Positions 42,241 through 50,884 of a stretch of DNA of 64,000 nucleotides are shown here, piece by piece; the stretch's first letter is position 1, and every line of letters begins with the position of its first letter. This DNA is from an uncultured Ruminiclostridium sp. GTDB lineage: Bacteria; Bacillota; Clostridia; Oscillospirales; Ruminococcaceae. The notes under the pieces are model-generated. The model was not told the origin of the DNA. It ran no database searches and saw only the letters and a list, made by a program, of their open reading frames with translations. The translations under genes and the position numbers were made by a program. The stretch covers positions 1 to 64,000 of the forward strand of contig CAJUQV010000009.1 in NCBI GenBank assembly GCA_910588335.1, read 5' to 3'.

Positions 42241-42777
42241 TCAATAGTTCTCCGCCATAACTTCAAAATAGCTCTGTGGGTGATTGCAGACGGGGCAAAC
42301 TTCGGGAGCCTTGGTTCCCACAACTATGTGTCCACAGTTTCTGCACTCCCAGACCTTAACCTCGCTCTTCTCAAACACCGCCGCCGTCTCCACATTTTTA
42401 AGCAGTGCACGGTATCTTTCCTCGTGGCGCTTCTCGATCTCGCCCACGGCACGGAATTTTGCCGCCAATTCCGGAAAACCTTCTTCCTCAGCGGTTTTCG
42501 CGAAGCCCTCGTACATATCCGTCCACTCGTAGTTTTCACCGTCGGCAGCCGAAGCAAGATTTGCTTTGGTATCACCTATACCCTGTAATTCCTTAAACCA
42601 CATTTTGGCGTGTTCCTTTTCATTATCCGCCGTTTTGAGGAAAATGGAAGAGATCTGTTCGTAGCCCTCTTTTTTCGCTACCGAAGCAAAATATGTATAC
42701 TTATTTCTCGCCTGTGATTCGCCGGCAAACGCCGCCTCAAGATTTTTTTCTGTTTGTGTGCCCGAATATTTACTCAT
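42241..42777 (-). CDS. rubrerythrin
   Basis: 178 residues; a non-haem di-iron peroxidase that protects anaerobes from hydrogen peroxide. The ferritin-like helices carry the ligands EAAFAGESQARNKY, ADNEKEHAKMW and EKRHEERYRAL. The C-terminal rubredoxin domain has CRNCGH and CPVCNHP. It overlaps the cytidylyltransferase gene by four bases and is the last gene of a minus-strand operon. Confidence 0.96.
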   Translation of the reverse strand: MSKYSGTQTEKNLEAAFAGESQARNKYTYFASVAKKEGYEQISSIFLKTADNEKEHAKMWFKELQGIGDTKANLASAADGENYEWTDMYEGFAKTAEEEGFPELAAKFRAVGEIEKRHEERYRALLKNVETAAVFEKSEVKVWECRNCGHIVVGTKAPEVCPVCNHPQSYFEVMAENY

Positions 42778-43484
42778 AAACTTTCTCCTTTAATTATTTT
42801 TTTTACAAGGGCTTCCGCCCTTTCCATATCGTCTCCGAAAGTAATTTTAAAGCATTCCTTCTCACCTTGGACGATCCTTACCCTTAATCCCGCGCGGAAA
42901 AACATTCCGCATACATCCGTGGCTTCTTCCTTTTCTTTTTCGGAAAGCCCGCTCCATATCCTGTCGAACAGCCCTAATTTAAAGCTCTGCGGCGTCTGAG
43001 CCAGAAACATCTCCGACCGAACGGGAGCGTCCTCAACAAATCCGTTTTGGCATCTTAAAACCGTGTCCGTGGCGGCAATGGCGGTGCCGCTGACTCCGTA
43101 TTCCCTTGCCGCTTTAATCGAGCGTCTTATAACTTCGGTACTCACAAAAGGCCGCGCTGCGTCATGCGTCGCCAGAATATCCTCGTCAGTCCCGCCGCAT
43201 TCTCCGCAGGTATTCGCCAGAATAGCAACGGTTTCGGCGCGGGTTTTTCCGCCTTTTATGACCTTTATCCTCGGATTTGAGAACAAACCGACACAATGCT
43301 CAAAAAAATCTTCGGAAACAGCTACAAATATTTTTTCTATCTCTTCGCAATGCAAAAAACTTTCGACCGAATAGACAATTACGGGCTTACTCTCCAACGG
43401 CAGAAACTGTTTTGGAATACGTGAATATCCGTCGGGGTTCAGTCTCGTACCTTTTCCTCCCGCACAGATTCCTGCAAAAATCAC
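42774..43484 (-). CDS. IspD/TarI-family cytidylyltransferase
   Basis: 236 residues. CTP-binding GICAGGKGTRL with Lys in PKQFLPL, THDAARPFVS, IAATDTVLR and LAQTPQSFKL. Two enzymes share this fold: IspD (2-C-methylerythritol 4-phosphate, isoprenoid route) and TarI-like ribitol-5-phosphate cytidylyltransferases (polymer synthesis). The PKQFLPLESKPVIVYS segment is compatible with both. No isoprenoid or teichoic gene is adjacent, so I leave it open. Confidence 0.88.
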   Translation of the reverse strand: MIFAGICAGGKGTRLNPDGYSRIPKQFLPLESKPVIVYSVESFLHCEEIEKIFVAVSEDFFEHCVGLFSNPRIKVIKGGKTRAETVAILANTCGECGGTDEDILATHDAARPFVSTEVIRRSIKAAREYGVSGTAIAATDTVLRCQNGFVEDAPVRSEMFLAQTPQSFKLGLFDRIWSGLSEKEKEEATDVCGMFFRAGLRVRIVQGEKECFKITFGDDMERAEALVKKIIKGESL

Positions 43485-45007
43485 AATTCGCCCTTTTCAT
43501 CGTTAACAGAGGTTCTGAAAGGCGCAAGTGGAAGTCCGTTCTCACCAAATACGGTTACCTCAGCGTAATTTGTCCAGTTATATCTTACATAAAGGGGTTC
43601 CCTTACTTCGGAAGAAGAAACTAATATACGGTCTCCCTCTATCTTAACTTCGGCGGATTTAAATTCCTTATCCTCTCCCGCGATTTCAAAGCCCTTGGGC
43701 TCTCCGTCAATCTTAAATCCGCGGCAATGATCAAAGCGCAGTTCGATTTCGTTCTCCCCGTACAGGCAATCCTTATACATCGGTCCGAACGCCTCTTCCT
43801 CAAGATTATCTAAGCCGTACACGCCGTAAAGCGCCTGTAAAGCCAATCTGTGCCCTATTGGAAGCTTGTGGGTGGGGTGTATCTCATCAAACTGTCCCTT
43901 GTCAAGCGCTACCGCGATACCGGTGTTTTTAACGGTATTGTAAACCTTCATCTGCGCTTCTCTTATATGGCACCAGTTTTTGAAATCGGGGTCGGCCTTA
44001 TAGCGATGCATGGGAAGCTGAACGAAAAGGAAGGGAAGGGAATCGTCGCCCCAGTCCTTTCTCCACAATCCTATTAAACCGCTGAAAAGCTTATAGTAGG
44101 TTTTGGGACGCTGATCGTCGCTTTCGCCCTGATAATAGATAAAGCCTTTTAATGTGTAAGGGCACACTCTCTGTATCATCGAACGGTAAAGCACGGTAGC
44201 CGACATGGGGTTGAATTCGCTTGGTGGACCGGGGTAAAGCATCGGACCCGCATAGCCTAAGCACTCTTCCCATGTGCCGAAGGGATTATTTTGGTAAAAC
44301 TCCCCTACTTTTCTGTTCCATTCCGCAATATCCGACCAATATTTTTCCCATTCGGCCTCTACTTCGGCGGGCGTTTTTCCCTCGGCATGTCTCTTGATGT
44401 CCATTAAGTACTCGTTGGTATCCGAATCCTTTTCCAAAGACTCTCTGCTCATCCAGCAGGAAGCGGAGGAACCGCCCCAGTTGCAGCCGATTATGCCAAC
44501 GGTAACGCCTAATTTTTCAGCCACCTCGCGGGCGAAGAAATAACCAACCGCCGACCAGCATTTTGCATTTTCGGCGCTGAATTCCGTCCATCCGGATTTT
44601 TCCTCGCATTCAAGGAAGTCCTTTTCCTTAAAGGATTTTTTTTGGGTGTAATAAAATCTTACATCGGGATCTTTATCTGTGGTCAGCGCTTCCTTTTCGG
44701 CGCAGTTCTGAAGCTCAAGCTCCATATTGGACTGTCCGCCCGCTAACCACACCTCGCCGTACACCACGTTGGTAAATACTTTTTCACAGTCTCCGCAGGT
44801 TACCTTAAGCGTGTAGCCGCTTCCCGCTTTGTGAGGAGGAAGCTGAAGCTGCCATTTTTCTCCTCTTACCTTTGCCGAAGCGGTTATACCATCGATTTCG
44901 GCCTTTACAACGTCTCCGTTTTCCCCTTCACCGAAAATCAGCACGGGTTTTTCGCGCTGAAGCACCATATTGCTGCTGAATATGGCCGCCGTTTTAAATT
45001 TGCTCAT
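43481..45007 (-). CDS. sialate O-acetylesterase-like protein (SASA/DUF303)
   Basis: 508 residues. SGNH-type esterase: nucleophile block GGQSNMELEL (about 91), second block GCNWGGSSASCWMS, YYQGESD, and the late FDEIHPTHKLPIGHRLA with the catalytic Asp-His. It begins with the beta-sandwich region (MVLQREKPVLIFG) normal for this family. It removes acetyl groups from sialic acid or other glycans. No signal peptide, so it would act in the cytoplasm on imported sugars. Confidence 0.92.
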   Translation of the reverse strand: MSKFKTAAIFSSNMVLQREKPVLIFGEGENGDVVKAEIDGITASAKVRGEKWQLQLPPHKAGSGYTLKVTCGDCEKVFTNVVYGEVWLAGGQSNMELELQNCAEKEALTTDKDPDVRFYYTQKKSFKEKDFLECEEKSGWTEFSAENAKCWSAVGYFFAREVAEKLGVTVGIIGCNWGGSSASCWMSRESLEKDSDTNEYLMDIKRHAEGKTPAEVEAEWEKYWSDIAEWNRKVGEFYQNNPFGTWEECLGYAGPMLYPGPPSEFNPMSATVLYRSMIQRVCPYTLKGFIYYQGESDDQRPKTYYKLFSGLIGLWRKDWGDDSLPFLFVQLPMHRYKADPDFKNWCHIREAQMKVYNTVKNTGIAVALDKGQFDEIHPTHKLPIGHRLALQALYGVYGLDNLEEEAFGPMYKDCLYGENEIELRFDHCRGFKIDGEPKGFEIAGEDKEFKSAEVKIEGDRILVSSSEVREPLYVRYNWTNYAEVTVFGENGLPLAPFRTSVNDEKGEL

Positions 45008-45046
45008 TGAAATCTGCCCTTTCTTATTTTTCTTTTCTTAACGGCA

Positions 45047-48037
45047 TCAATACCGTCTTATGCTTTGAATAACCGTAGTAATCAACAAACAAAGCGTATT
45101 CCAACCTAAAATCATACTTGGGGAAATGAGCCAGCCGTTTCCCGTAAATGCCGCCGCAAGCGACGACGCGACGCCTATAAGCGCTCCTCCCAACATTACG
45201 TACATACCGATATTAACGTCGCCTATAAGCTTTTTCGCCGCCAATACCGCGCCCGCGAAGCCGCTGAAGGTGCCGTTGCAGCTTACCGCTCCGCTGCCTC
45301 TTGAGGTGTAACGCGTATATTGCTGATAAAGCTCATGCATACTGTAAGGCAATATCTTTATTCTTTCCGGCGGTATATCGAAAACCTCCGCCAGCTTTTC
45401 CACGGTTATTATTGAATCGGTGGTTTTTACAACCAGCGAAACACCCTCCGCCGCAAGCTGTTTTAAGCAGGCCGCTATATTGGGATTGGCTCTGAGTTCG
45501 ACAAAAAACATTATCACTACCTCTCCGGCCACGGAAAGATAAATGATCTCAGTATTGTCGCCCGCATATTTTCTGACCTTCTTCATATCGGGAAGCTTAA
45601 TGTCATGATGCTTCATCTGTTCGCGGCTTCCCATAATCATACGCTTATTCCCAAACCAGCCCAATATTCCCAGATTATCCTCGTAAACGCAGTTCTCCAC
45701 CTTCACCAGAATATCCTCTTTATCGTTTATCATATCCTTGAACATATTTGACATGGCGGAGCCGCTTTTAATTGCAAGGCTCGCCGCTAAAATTATCGCT
45801 TGATCCAGAACGATATTGTTTATGGAGTTAGGCTGCTTGCAATGCTTTATGTTGGAATAGGTTATAGTCCCCGCGGGGAAAAGGAGGGAAGCGTCAACCA
45901 TAACCGAATTGGTTTCGGCAAAATATTCCGCCGATTCGTAACCCAATACCACGCTTTCCGATTTAGCGAGGCTCCGTCCCGCTCTCGTCAGAGGCACGTT
46001 TACCATAAACATCATACCGAACGGAGCGGAAAGCGACATAACCGCCGTGAGCACCGTCAGGGCCCAGTAAAGATTACCGTGCAGCCCTTCGTTTCCGTAA
46101 GGAATAAGGTAAGCTATAATTGCGGCGATTATGGAAATACCCACGGCAATCGGCGCCGCCTTTACGCTCAGACGATCGGCCTTGTCCTCGCAATAGCTGC
46201 TTTTAAGGAAATCGGTGAGCAGCTCGGTTTTCCTCATTGCCGCCAGATAGGGAAATTCTCCTGCAACGCCCTTTGTAAGCATGGCCGCCGCGTCGCTTTC
46301 CACCATTATCGCCGAATATTTGGCGGTATCGCCCGAAATAAACCTAAAATTCCGCTTGGCTCTTGTCACCATCATAAGCTTTCCCAATGTGTTGAACATA
46401 AGTCCCGCTATCGCTACCGGAATGTATATGTAAGAGCGACTTAATATTATATCATCGGAGCGGACAATATTTATCGCCGTGGCCACAATGGAGGTAAGCG
46501 CGGTAACGGCGCAGACGCTGTCGCAGTCCGCTTTCATTTTAAACAGCTTAACAATACCGTTATACAGGACCGAAGAGCACAGCGCGGCGGATATGACTCC
46601 GGCGATAAGATTATAGAACAAAAAGCCTTGGGCGTTTGCGCGTCTGTCGAGAAATGTTACGTCAAAACCGAAAAAGTCGAATATCATTCCCTTATTCAAA
46701 TCGCCCATAAGCGATACGAAGAACATAAACATGGTAAGAGCAAAGAGAATGAAAAACCGAATTTTGATAACCCGATGGGACTCGCAGAGGTCGGCCCATA
46801 TCTGTCCGGTAGAGTCGTAGCTGTCAAAATCCTCTTCTTCCTCTTCCTCATCTTCCTTGTCATTTTCGATAACAAAATCACGAAGCTTTCTTTTGGATTT
46901 TTCCTTAATCATTTCGCTTTCGGGAATAACTCCCGTAGCCATAATGACACGCTCGTCGTCAAGATTAAGACCGTTTGTGGGGAGTTTGAGGGACTTTTCG
47001 GAGGTACCCGCCGAAAGCCCCATGGTGCGTTTTTTTACTTCCTCCTCCGCTTTTTTGCGGGAAAGCGCCTGATTAAGCTTTTCCAGCAGAGCGTCGTTGC
47101 TTCTGCGCTCCTTTTCGGTCATTTTATGTGAGGAATGTTTTTTCTCCCCGTCAACTTTTTCCTTTTCCTTCTGAGGAATGTACTTTTTTACGGGGGCGGT
47201 GGTTTCTATGGTTTCCGCCTCATAAAGGGGCTTTTTATCCGGTACGAACATTTGCTCGTTGGTGGCGGCGGCAGGATCGAAAGCGGGCTTTTCGGGAGAC
47301 AATACATTCTGCTGTTCTCCTCCGTATACCCTTACTCCATAGTCCGCTAATTTTACTCTTTCTTTTTGAGAAGCCTCCGCCAACTGCTTAAGATCATCTC
47401 CCGCTATGCCTAAGGTATCTCCGCCCAAAACCGCGCTTATGTCGGCAGCTTTGCTTTTTACCTCGTATGGATTTATGGAATCTATGAGTTCATTCGGATT
47501 ATCAAAGTTCTCTTCCGCCTTAAGAGTAGTTTCAATTAACTTGCGCTGTTCAGTGTTAAATTCTCTTTTTATAAATTTGGGCCTTGGTGCGTCGGGCTTT
47601 TGTTCATTGTAATCCGTCTCATTTTTTGTGGGAGCGGCCGCGGCTCTGGGAAATTTTATGGGAGGAACGGCTCTTTCCGTTTTTTGTTCCTTTTTGCTCT
47701 CCCTTTGTTTAAGTTCCTCGCTGTTTATTATGGCGGTTACGCTGTAATTATCGTCCTTAAATTTTGGAGAAGGCTTTTTTTCAGGTTTAGAGGCATTTTG
47801 CGTGAAGTCTCCCGTCGGACGGACTTTTTTCGGAGGACTTTGCGTTTCCGTTTTTCCGGCGCGTTCTGATGATTTAAGCTCTTCCGAATTTATAATCGAG
47901 GTTACGCTGTAATCGTTTTTATCATTTTTTTTCTCAGATCCTGCCGTTTTCCTGCCGACCTTTGCCGAGGGAGTTTCGCCCGTTTTTTTTGCGTCTATTT
48001 CGGCTAAAATATCATCAAGTGAAAAATTATTAGGCAT
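45047..48037 (-). CDS. degenerate P-type ATPase-like membrane protein
   Basis: 996 residues from ATG 48037 (GGAAGGAG upstream). A 430-residue charged, probably disordered N-terminus holds a duplicated motif, DYSVTSIINSEELK (42-55) and NYSVTAIINSEELK (97-110). Six helices follow, a cytoplasmic part, and two final helices. The cytoplasmic part aligns by eye with P-type ATPases (MVDASLLFPAGTITYSNIK where these have DKTGTLT; later KILPYSMHELYQQY), but the phospho-Asp loop is altered. Activity as a pump is doubtful; a structural or regulatory role is possible. Confidence 0.7.
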   Translation of the reverse strand: MPNNFSLDDILAEIDAKKTGETPSAKVGRKTAGSEKKNDKNDYSVTSIINSEELKSSERAGKTETQSPPKKVRPTGDFTQNASKPEKKPSPKFKDDNYSVTAIINSEELKQRESKKEQKTERAVPPIKFPRAAAAPTKNETDYNEQKPDAPRPKFIKREFNTEQRKLIETTLKAEENFDNPNELIDSINPYEVKSKAADISAVLGGDTLGIAGDDLKQLAEASQKERVKLADYGVRVYGGEQQNVLSPEKPAFDPAAATNEQMFVPDKKPLYEAETIETTAPVKKYIPQKEKEKVDGEKKHSSHKMTEKERRSNDALLEKLNQALSRKKAEEEVKKRTMGLSAGTSEKSLKLPTNGLNLDDERVIMATGVIPESEMIKEKSKRKLRDFVIENDKEDEEEEEEDFDSYDSTGQIWADLCESHRVIKIRFFILFALTMFMFFVSLMGDLNKGMIFDFFGFDVTFLDRRANAQGFLFYNLIAGVISAALCSSVLYNGIVKLFKMKADCDSVCAVTALTSIVATAINIVRSDDIILSRSYIYIPVAIAGLMFNTLGKLMMVTRAKRNFRFISGDTAKYSAIMVESDAAAMLTKGVAGEFPYLAAMRKTELLTDFLKSSYCEDKADRLSVKAAPIAVGISIIAAIIAYLIPYGNEGLHGNLYWALTVLTAVMSLSAPFGMMFMVNVPLTRAGRSLAKSESVVLGYESAEYFAETNSVMVDASLLFPAGTITYSNIKHCKQPNSINNIVLDQAIILAASLAIKSGSAMSNMFKDMINDKEDILVKVENCVYEDNLGILGWFGNKRMIMGSREQMKHHDIKLPDMKKVRKYAGDNTEIIYLSVAGEVVIMFFVELRANPNIAACLKQLAAEGVSLVVKTTDSIITVEKLAEVFDIPPERIKILPYSMHELYQQYTRYTSRGSGAVSCNGTFSGFAGAVLAAKKLIGDVNIGMYVMLGGALIGVASSLAAAFTGNGWLISPSMILGWNTLCLLITTVIQSIRRY

Positions 48038-48379
48038 ATTTTCTCCTTCCTTGCCTCTGCCATCTCTCTGCGCAGGCATGGGCATATCTTTAATCCGAAG
48101 GGTAAACCGCAAAAGAAAGCAGTCCTTGCTTCGGCAAGTATTTATTTACCTAAGGGGCTGCTCCGGCGGTACGCCTGAAATAAAAACACGCTCTATGGCT
48201 TGTTTAAAAATAGAGGGAATGGCGTATTTTTGCCCCAAACCCGTTAGCTTCAAGGAAAAAAACGCAGTCAAACTGTAGTTTGAGAGGCTTTTTGACCCGG
48301 AAGATGACCGTTCAGGGTCGAAAAAACAGCGTTTCCGATTTTTCAAACAAGCCCTAATACCGCAAAAAATCACGGTTTT
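48038..48379. other. non-coding gap holding repeat copy B
   Basis: 342 bases between rlmB and the P-type-like gene. Apart from the 160-bp repeat I see no gene or clear promoter. Confidence 0.5.
48194..48356. repeat. 160-bp dispersed repeat, copy B
   Basis: Counterpart of 34884-35043, in the same orientation; ends GGCTTGTTTAAAAA and TTTTTCAAACAAGCC form an inverted repeat. Confidence 0.75.
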
Positions 48380-49147
48380 TTACATTTCCCTTTTTCTTCT
48401 GTATTTTACCGCTTCATATATCAATATTCCCGCGCTTACCGAAGCGTTAAGGGAATTAACGTGTCCAAACATATCAATGGACAGCACCTGATCGCATTTT
48501 TCTCTCACCAGTCTGCTGAGCCCATAACCCTCGGAGCCTATCACCAGACAGCAACCCCCATCTAATTTAGCCTTGTAAAAAGGAGTTCCGTCCGCTTCGG
48601 CGCCGTATACCCATATGTTATGCTCCTTTAGCTCATCCAAAGCGGAAGCAAGGCTGTTGACTCTCGCAACTTTTATCCAGCTTGCCGCTCCCGCAGAGGT
48701 TTTATATACGGTAGGAGTAAGAGAAGCGCTTCTCCTTTTGGTGATAATTACGCCGTCGGCACCCGCCGCTTCGGCCGTTCTTATCACAGCGCCCAAATTA
48801 TGCGGATCCTGTATCCCGTCGGCGGCTATTATAAATGGGGGAAGCCCCTTTTCTTCAGACACCGAGAGAATTTCGTCAATGGTGGAATAGCTCGCCGCAG
48901 CCATTGCCGCCGCTATTCCGCCGTGTTTTGCTCCCGGCGCGCAAAGAGAAGCCAGCTTTTCTTCGCCTACTTCTTTTATAACAGCCCCTTTTTCCTTGGC
49001 TAAAGCAATAATTTTCCCCATACCTCCCGCGGTACGGGAAATATAAACCGTATCCGTTTCGGAATCGGAGCGCAGAGCTTCGATTACCGCGTTTTTTCCA
49101 TATATTATCTGCGTTTCTTCGTTTTGTTTTTCCTGAATATCTTCCAT
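48380..49147 (-). CDS. rlmB: 23S rRNA (guanosine-2'-O)-methyltransferase, TrmH/SpoU family
   Basis: 255 residues. The small substrate-binding domain (IIYGKNAVIEALRSD) is followed by a SPOUT domain with DPHNLGAVIRTAEAAGADG, VIGSEGYGLSRLV and SIDMFGHVNSLNASVSAGIL, motifs 1-3 of SpoU enzymes forming the SAM knot. RlmB methylates G2251 in the peptidyl-transferase centre. Assignment within the family follows length and motif spacing. Confidence 0.9.
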   Translation of the reverse strand: MEDIQEKQNEETQIIYGKNAVIEALRSDSETDTVYISRTAGGMGKIIALAKEKGAVIKEVGEEKLASLCAPGAKHGGIAAAMAAASYSTIDEILSVSEEKGLPPFIIAADGIQDPHNLGAVIRTAEAAGADGVIITKRRSASLTPTVYKTSAGAASWIKVARVNSLASALDELKEHNIWVYGAEADGTPFYKAKLDGGCCLVIGSEGYGLSRLVREKCDQVLSIDMFGHVNSLNASVSAGILIYEAVKYRRKREM

Positions 49148-49206
49148 TTTTCTTCTCTTTTTCGTTCGTATTCGGATATTTTAATTTATCCCTCTTTTTT
49201 AAGACA

Positions 49207-49662
49207 TTATCTACCTTTATTCGCCCTTAACCCCGGATGCTCCGAAGTCCGCTTGGGAGGCGCGCGGTTTATAGCGGGAGACTTTTTTTCAAATCCGTAC
49301 CTTGCTCCGCTTTTCACCATATCCTTGAGTTTTTCGTCATTAACCGAAATCCCCAAAATACATGTATTATAAAATTTCACGTAATCGGTGAGCGCTTTTT
49401 GCCAGCTTACGTCGGCAAGTACCAACAGCGGGATATCGGCGGTTTTGGGATCACTCCTGAGAGTGTTGTAGAGTGAGTAAAAGCCATCGGTGTCCTCACC
49501 GCAGTAATACACAACAATACGGGCGGGCTTGGAGGATTTAAGGTTTTCCATTGCCGCGCTTATGTTAGTGGTGGCGCTGGCGTTGTATTCACTGTAACAG
49601 AAATGGCGCCATGCTACGTTTATATTTTCAAGACTGCTGCTTATCAGCAATACGTCTGTCAT
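49207..49662 (-). CDS. receiver-like domain protein
   Basis: 151 residues. The fold pattern MTDVLLISSSLENINVAWRH, then ARIVVYYCGEDTDG, then LRSDPKTADIPLLVLAD resembles a response-regulator receiver, but the acidic pocket and phospho-Asp are not evident (ARIVVYYCGED in place of the usual DLVLLD). The C-terminus is basic. It may be a phosphorylation-independent signalling protein. It lies 62 bases downstream of the next gene and probably shares its promoter. Confidence 0.6.
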   Translation of the reverse strand: MTDVLLISSSLENINVAWRHFCYSEYNASATTNISAAMENLKSSKPARIVVYYCGEDTDGFYSLYNTLRSDPKTADIPLLVLADVSWQKALTDYVKFYNTCILGISVNDEKLKDMVKSGARYGFEKKSPAINRAPPKRTSEHPGLRANKGR

Positions 49663-49724
49663 GTTTTTTCCCTTTCTTTTTTGGTAGCATTGAAGTTTAT
49701 CGGAGTGCCCGCTTCTTTTGCCCT

Positions 49725-50537
49725 TTATTTATAATATCTTACGCAATTCTTGCCGGCGTCCAGCGACAGCCCCATAGCCTTATTGGCGTAAACATAAGTA
49801 TCCACCGCCGAAAAGTCATACATATCGGTTTCCGCCGCTCCCGCGCAGATAAAAATGGGCGGCTGATCCGCAGCGGCACACATGGTTTCGATAAGTCCGT
49901 TTATGTATCTTTCATTTTCCGCTCTCTTCCCCTCCGACGGGAAGAATCCCAATATCATCGTACCGTTTATCGCTAAAATTCCCTCCTTAAATCCGGACTT
50001 AAGCGCATACGAAGCCATCTGAAGCTGAAGCCTTGTGGGAGGATTAGCAGCAAAGCTGTACGCATCAAGAGACATACAAAAAAGCGTACCTTTTACCTTT
50101 TTCTTCATCAGCTTTTCCATTTTGTAGTCAAACCAACCCTTTTTGAAAAACCCCGTCAGCTCGTCAAACTTTCCCGCGCCAAGATATATGTCATCGTCTA
50201 TTTTAAGACAGAATTCGGCAGGATCAAAAGGCAGCTCAATTTCATCAACCGCCTTTACTTTCAGCAGTTCCTTCGGCTTTACACCCAAGTTGTTACCCAT
50301 AAAAACCAAGGGAGGACATATATTCTTTTTCTGAAGCGATTTAAGAGCCGCCACCGCCTTCCCGCTGTTCAGAGAAACCAGCGCCAGCTCCGGATTATAT
50401 TCGTTTATCGCTATCTCCGCGTCTATTTTATCCGATGCTCTTTTTATTTCAAATTCACCGCCGTCCGCTTCAAGTATTTCTTTAAACAAAATTTCTATTT
50501 TAGGCGTTTCGTCAAAAACCAGAAGTCTGTGAAGCAT
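49725..50537 (-). CDS. receiver-like plus degenerate GGDEF protein
   Basis: 270 residues from ATG 50537 with AAGGAGG upstream (the longer frame to 50633 has no site). Residues 1-115 look like a receiver (LLVFDETPKIEILFKEILEA, PELALVSLNS). Residues about 125-270 follow the GGDEF plan: KFDELTGFFKKGWFDYKMEK, FCMSLDAYSFAAN, and near the end FICAGAAETDMYDFSAVD and YVYANKAMGLSLDAGKN. The GGDEF signature itself is replaced by AINGTMILGFF, so no cyclase activity is expected. Confidence 0.65.
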   Translation of the reverse strand: MLHRLLVFDETPKIEILFKEILEADGGEFEIKRASDKIDAEIAINEYNPELALVSLNSGKAVAALKSLQKKNICPPLVFMGNNLGVKPKELLKVKAVDEIELPFDPAEFCLKIDDDIYLGAGKFDELTGFFKKGWFDYKMEKLMKKKVKGTLFCMSLDAYSFAANPPTRLQLQMASYALKSGFKEGILAINGTMILGFFPSEGKRAENERYINGLIETMCAAADQPPIFICAGAAETDMYDFSAVDTYVYANKAMGLSLDAGKNCVRYYK

Positions 50538-50604
50538 ATTTTTTTCCTCCTTAACTCTAAACCCGTTGGGAAAAAGCTTTGTGTATTCGACATTCTTATT
50601 AAAT

Positions 50605-50633
50605 ATTATAACACATTTTATAATTTTGTGCAA
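50605..50633 (-). promoter_or_regulatory. sigma-A promoter of the receiver-like gene pair
   Basis: On the minus strand TTGCAC (50633-50628), 17 bases, TATAAT (50610-50605), about 68 bases before the start codon. Confidence 0.8.
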
Positions 50634-50692
50634 TAATTTTTATGAACCTTTTATAATTTTTGACTTTAAAAATAAATTTGTGAATTAAAAGC

Positions 50693-50719
50693 TAAAGTTT
50701 TTTCAAAAATTGCCGATAA
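50693..50719 (+). promoter_or_regulatory. flagellar sigma-D (sigma-28) promoter
   Basis: TAAA at 50693-50696, exactly 15 bases, GCCGATAA at 50712-50719: an exact match to the sigma-D consensus TAAA-N15-GCCGATAA. The next gene downstream on this strand starts at 50885. Confidence 0.8.
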
Positions 50720-50884
50720 AATAAATGAAAACCCGAAAAGGCTTTTTGTATAAGTCCGTTTATTCTATGGGAAACCGATCGTCCTTCCCGCTTTATACGC
50801 GGACTTTGGGGATTTTCTCATTGCCGATTCGGTGTGTAGGCGGAAGGAGCCGCCGAGTAATTTAAAGGGAAAGGATTAACCGAT

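Noticed and set aside
50720..50884. A c-di-GMP or similar riboswitch in the leader of the DUF6033 gene
   Set aside because: The leader has a small GGCGG/CCGCC hairpin but lacks the conserved core sequences of c-di-GMP riboswitches.
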